From an uncultured Collinsella sp. (GTDB lineage: Bacteria > Actinomycetota > Coriobacteriia > Coriobacteriales > Coriobacteriaceae), in assembly GCA_902478995.1 (NCBI GenBank), contig CABSNF010000050.1, forward strand, positions 1-15,614: DNA of 15,614 nt, read 5' to 3'. This document shows positions 14,022-15,614 of this stretch, one piece after another. The notes beneath the pieces are model-generated. The model saw only the letters and a program-made list of their open reading frames with translations, searched no databases and had not been told where the DNA came from. The first letter of the stretch is position 1. Each line of letters starts with the position of its first letter. Made by a program: the position numbers and the translations under genes.

Positions 14022-14052
14022 ATGTGACAAAGGGACAGTCCCTTTGTCACAT
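14022..14052. repeat. GACAAAGGG palindrome, copy 3
   Basis: Perfect 13-bp arms ATGTGACAAAGGG (14022-14034) and CCCTTTGTCACAT (14040-14052) flank the loop ACAGT. It starts 13 bp after the ATPase stop. With copy 2 it brackets the ATPase gene. Confidence 0.88.
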
Positions 14053-14056
14053 TCAT

Positions 14057-14152
14057 GAGTGTGGATTTTCTCCCACCGAGATAACGAGCGTGGATTTTCT
14101 CCCGTTTAGAGCGCACTCGAACGCTCAAAGTGGGAGAAAATCCACGCTCGTT
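14057..14152. repeat. GTGGATTTTCTCCC repeat: 21-bp inverted pair plus an extra direct copy
   Basis: AACGAGCGTGGATTTTCTCC plus one C (14083-14103) is perfectly inverted at 14132-14152. A GAGCG/CGCTC mini-stem lies inside the loop. An extra same-direction copy, GAGTGTGGATTTTCTCCCA, begins at 14057. On the plus strand the right arm is followed by TTTT, so it may end ATPase transcription, and it lies between convergent genes. Confidence 0.8.
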
Positions 14153-14195
14153 TTATGCCGATGGCGTGGCCCGTGTGCCCGCGCCGCCCGAGCGC

Positions 14196-14642
14196 CTACA
14201 GCTGCTCGAGCATGGCGGTGCAACCGGCAAGTACATCGCGGTAGGTGGCGTCGAAATTGCCGGTGTACCAGGGGTCGGCCACGTCGCCGGGGCGATCGGT
14301 CCAATCGAGCAGGCGCGAGATCTTGCCATCGGGGTCCTTCCCAAAAATTCGGTACAGGGCGCGGGCGTTCTCGTCGTCCATATAGACAATGTGGTCCCAG
14401 TCGCCATACTCCGCGCGACGTACCTGACGTGCGCGATGTGCGACGACGGGAATCCCGACCTCGCGTAGCTTGGCAACGGTACCGTGGTGTGGCGGGTTGC
14501 CGATCTCCTCGGTCGAGGTCGCCGCGGAATCGATGGCAAACTCCGCCTCGCGCCCAGCGCGGCGCACGAGCTCGGTAAACACCGACTCGGCCATCGTCGA
14601 GCGGCAGATGTTTCCATAGCAGATAAACAGTACACGTTGCAT
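14196..14642 (-). CDS. Low-molecular-weight protein tyrosine phosphatase
   Basis: This 148-residue cytoplasmic phosphatase carries the C(X)5R active-site loop at its N-terminus: CYGNICRS, with nucleophile Cys8 and Arg14. The general-acid Asp is in DPWY (Asp123). Length and motif positions match the family. The residue after CRS is Thr where Pro is common. The start is ATG 14642, with AAAGGA eight bases upstream; a longer frame reaching 14687 would place 15 unlikely residues before the first strand. It lies 45 bp behind an MFS efflux gene on the same strand and is probably cotranscribed with it. Related enzymes act on phosphotyrosine proteins or as arsenate reductases. The DPWY acid favours phosphatase. 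Confidence 0.92.
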   Translation of the reverse strand: MQRVLFICYGNICRSTMAESVFTELVRRAGREAEFAIDSAATSTEEIGNPPHHGTVAKLREVGIPVVAHRARQVRRAEYGDWDHIVYMDDENARALYRIFGKDPDGKISRLLDWTDRPGDVADPWYTGNFDATYRDVLAGCTAMLEQL

Positions 14643-14687
14643 ATGCGGTTTCCTTTCGATCGCCATCATCGAGCTCGAGTATCGCAT

Positions 14688-15572
14688 CTACGCCTGCGCC
14701 ATCGCCCTCTTGCGTTCCCAGCGAGCCAACTTAATCGTCACCAGCGTAAGCACCCAGGCCACAAGCGAGAACGCGGCACCCACTGCGCCTACATATGCAA
14801 TGCCAACGCTGCTTACCACGGCGCCGCCCACTGCGGTGCCAAACGAGATGCCGACGTTAAACGCCATGGGCTCAACCGAACTTGCGAGTACCATCGACTT
14901 GGGATGGCGGCTGCGTGCCACGTCCATAAAGTGCGTGATGCACGACACCGAGAACAGGTACATGAGCAGCGCCAGGCTAAAGACAAAGACCAGCGCGAGC
15001 GGCATGGTGCCGCCCACAGCAAACAGTCCGAGTAACGCTGCAGCCTGCAGCACAAACGTCACGAGTAGCGCCTTCATGCCAAAGCGAGCATCGATCCATC
15101 CGCCCAGGATGTTCGAGATCAGGCAGAACACGCCGTAGGCCATGAGCGTGGTACTGGCTTCGACCGTGCCCATGCCCAGCACCTGCTCAAGATAAGGCGT
15201 CACGTAGCCGTAGAACACATAGACCGAGCCCACGCCAAACAAAAAGATGAGCATGCCGGTGATGATGCTCGGTTCGCGCAGCAGCCCCGCCTGCTCGCGA
15301 AAGGTGGCAGGTTCGTCGGTTTGCCCAGCGCGCGGCATAAACATCACGAGCGCTCCGCAGATCAGAACGGCAAAGGCCAGCGTGCCGTACATGGCCACGT
15401 GCCAATCGAGTGTGTCGGCCACAAACTTGCCGATCGAAGTGACAAAGACCATTGCCACGGAAAACGCACCATATACCACCGAGATGGCAAACGAAGTTTG
15501 CTGCGGGGACAGCAGCTCGGGGATGTACGTCACACCCACAGCGAGCAGTGCGCCAGAGACGGAGCCCAGGAT
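14688..15572 (-). CDS. MFS efflux transporter, 5' end missing at contig edge
   Basis: The visible 294 residues form about nine hydrophobic segments of a drug/sugar efflux-type MFS protein (DHA1-like). EPMAFNVGISFGTAVGGAVV near the C-terminus resembles the AraJ/sugar-efflux subgroup. Full members have about 390-400 residues, so roughly 100 N-terminal residues are off the contig. The first genomic codon is ATC at 15570-15572. An apparent GTG start at 15585-15587, giving MYKRQ, is encoded by sequencing adapter and must not be used. The next gene, 45 bp downstream, is a tyrosine phosphatase. The exported compound is unknown. Confidence 0.88.
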   Translation of the reverse strand: MLGSVSGALLAVGVTYIPELLSPQQTSFAISVVYGAFSVAMVFVTSIGKFVADTLDWHVAMYGTLAFAVLICGALVMFMPRAGQTDEPATFREQAGLLREPSIITGMLIFLFGVGSVYVFYGYVTPYLEQVLGMGTVEASTTLMAYGVFCLISNILGGWIDARFGMKALLVTFVLQAAALLGLFAVGGTMPLALVFVFSLALLMYLFSVSCITHFMDVARSRHPKSMVLASSVEPMAFNVGISFGTAVGGAVVSSVGIAYVGAVGAAFSLVAWVLTLVTIKLARWERKRAMAQA

Positions 15573-15614
15573 CTGTCTCTTATACACATCTGACGCTGCC
15601 GACGAAGCTAGAAG
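15573..15614. other. Nextera/Tn5 library adapter, non-genomic
   Basis: The 19-bp Tn5 mosaic end CTGTCTCTTATACACATCT spans 15573-15591. GACGCTGCCGACGA (15592-15605), the reverse complement of the Nextera read-1 adapter, follows. AGCTAGAA (15606-15613) is in the i5 index position and is the complement of TTCTAGCT, which I recall as index S515. The last G is the first base of the reversed P5 sequence. This is untrimmed adapter at the contig end. Confidence 0.97.

Noticed and set aside
15321..15593. Plus-strand frame ending SLIHI
   Set aside because: Its end is adapter sequence and the rest is antisense to the MFS transporter.

Overview
The window is GC-rich, with strong GGAG-type ribosome binding sites and short intergenic gaps full of perfect palindromes. 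The palindrome built on GACAAAGGG / CCCTTTGTC, together with the gene content, fits a gut coriobacterium, most likely Collinsella. That genus call rests on recollection of the repeat, not on a search. The stretch reads as one assembled contig. Its left edge lies in what looks like the tail of an IS3-type transposase. Its right edge (15573-15614) is not genomic: it is Nextera/Tn5 adapter plus an index.

Layout: 1-103 is a probable IS remnant. 136-299 is a non-coding element with 31-bp inverted ends. 467-3780 is a minus-strand cluster of three genes (SDR dehydrogenase, oxalate/formate-type MFS transporter, Gfo/Idh/MocA oxidoreductase). A divergent LysR regulator follows (4013-4891). Together they look like one regulated uptake-and-oxidation pathway with unknown substrate. 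4935-6026 is a membrane diguanylate cyclase. 6217-6400 is a 62-bp-period array of alternating palindromes, followed by a clear terminator.

6560-10785 is a minus-strand operon: a MarR regulator, then the two halves of a heterodimeric ABC exporter. The gene junctions overlap by 8 nt, and there is a near-consensus promoter with a candidate operator just downstream. 10879-11260 is non-coding and rich in hairpins. 11318-12464 (plus) is a pyridoxal/pyridoxamine kinase translationally coupled to a small eight-cysteine TIGR04076-like protein. 12648-14009 is an AAA_14/DUF4143 ATPase. It is preceded by three 12-bp direct repeats spaced 32-33 bp and bracketed by two copies of the GACAAAGGG palindrome. 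14196-14642 (minus) is a low-molecular-weight protein tyrosine phosphatase. It lies downstream of an MFS efflux transporter whose 5' end is lost at the contig edge.

The protein-coding content is mostly recognisable at family level. The least explained material is the intergenic DNA, where at least five distinct inverted-repeat families occur in 15.6 kb.
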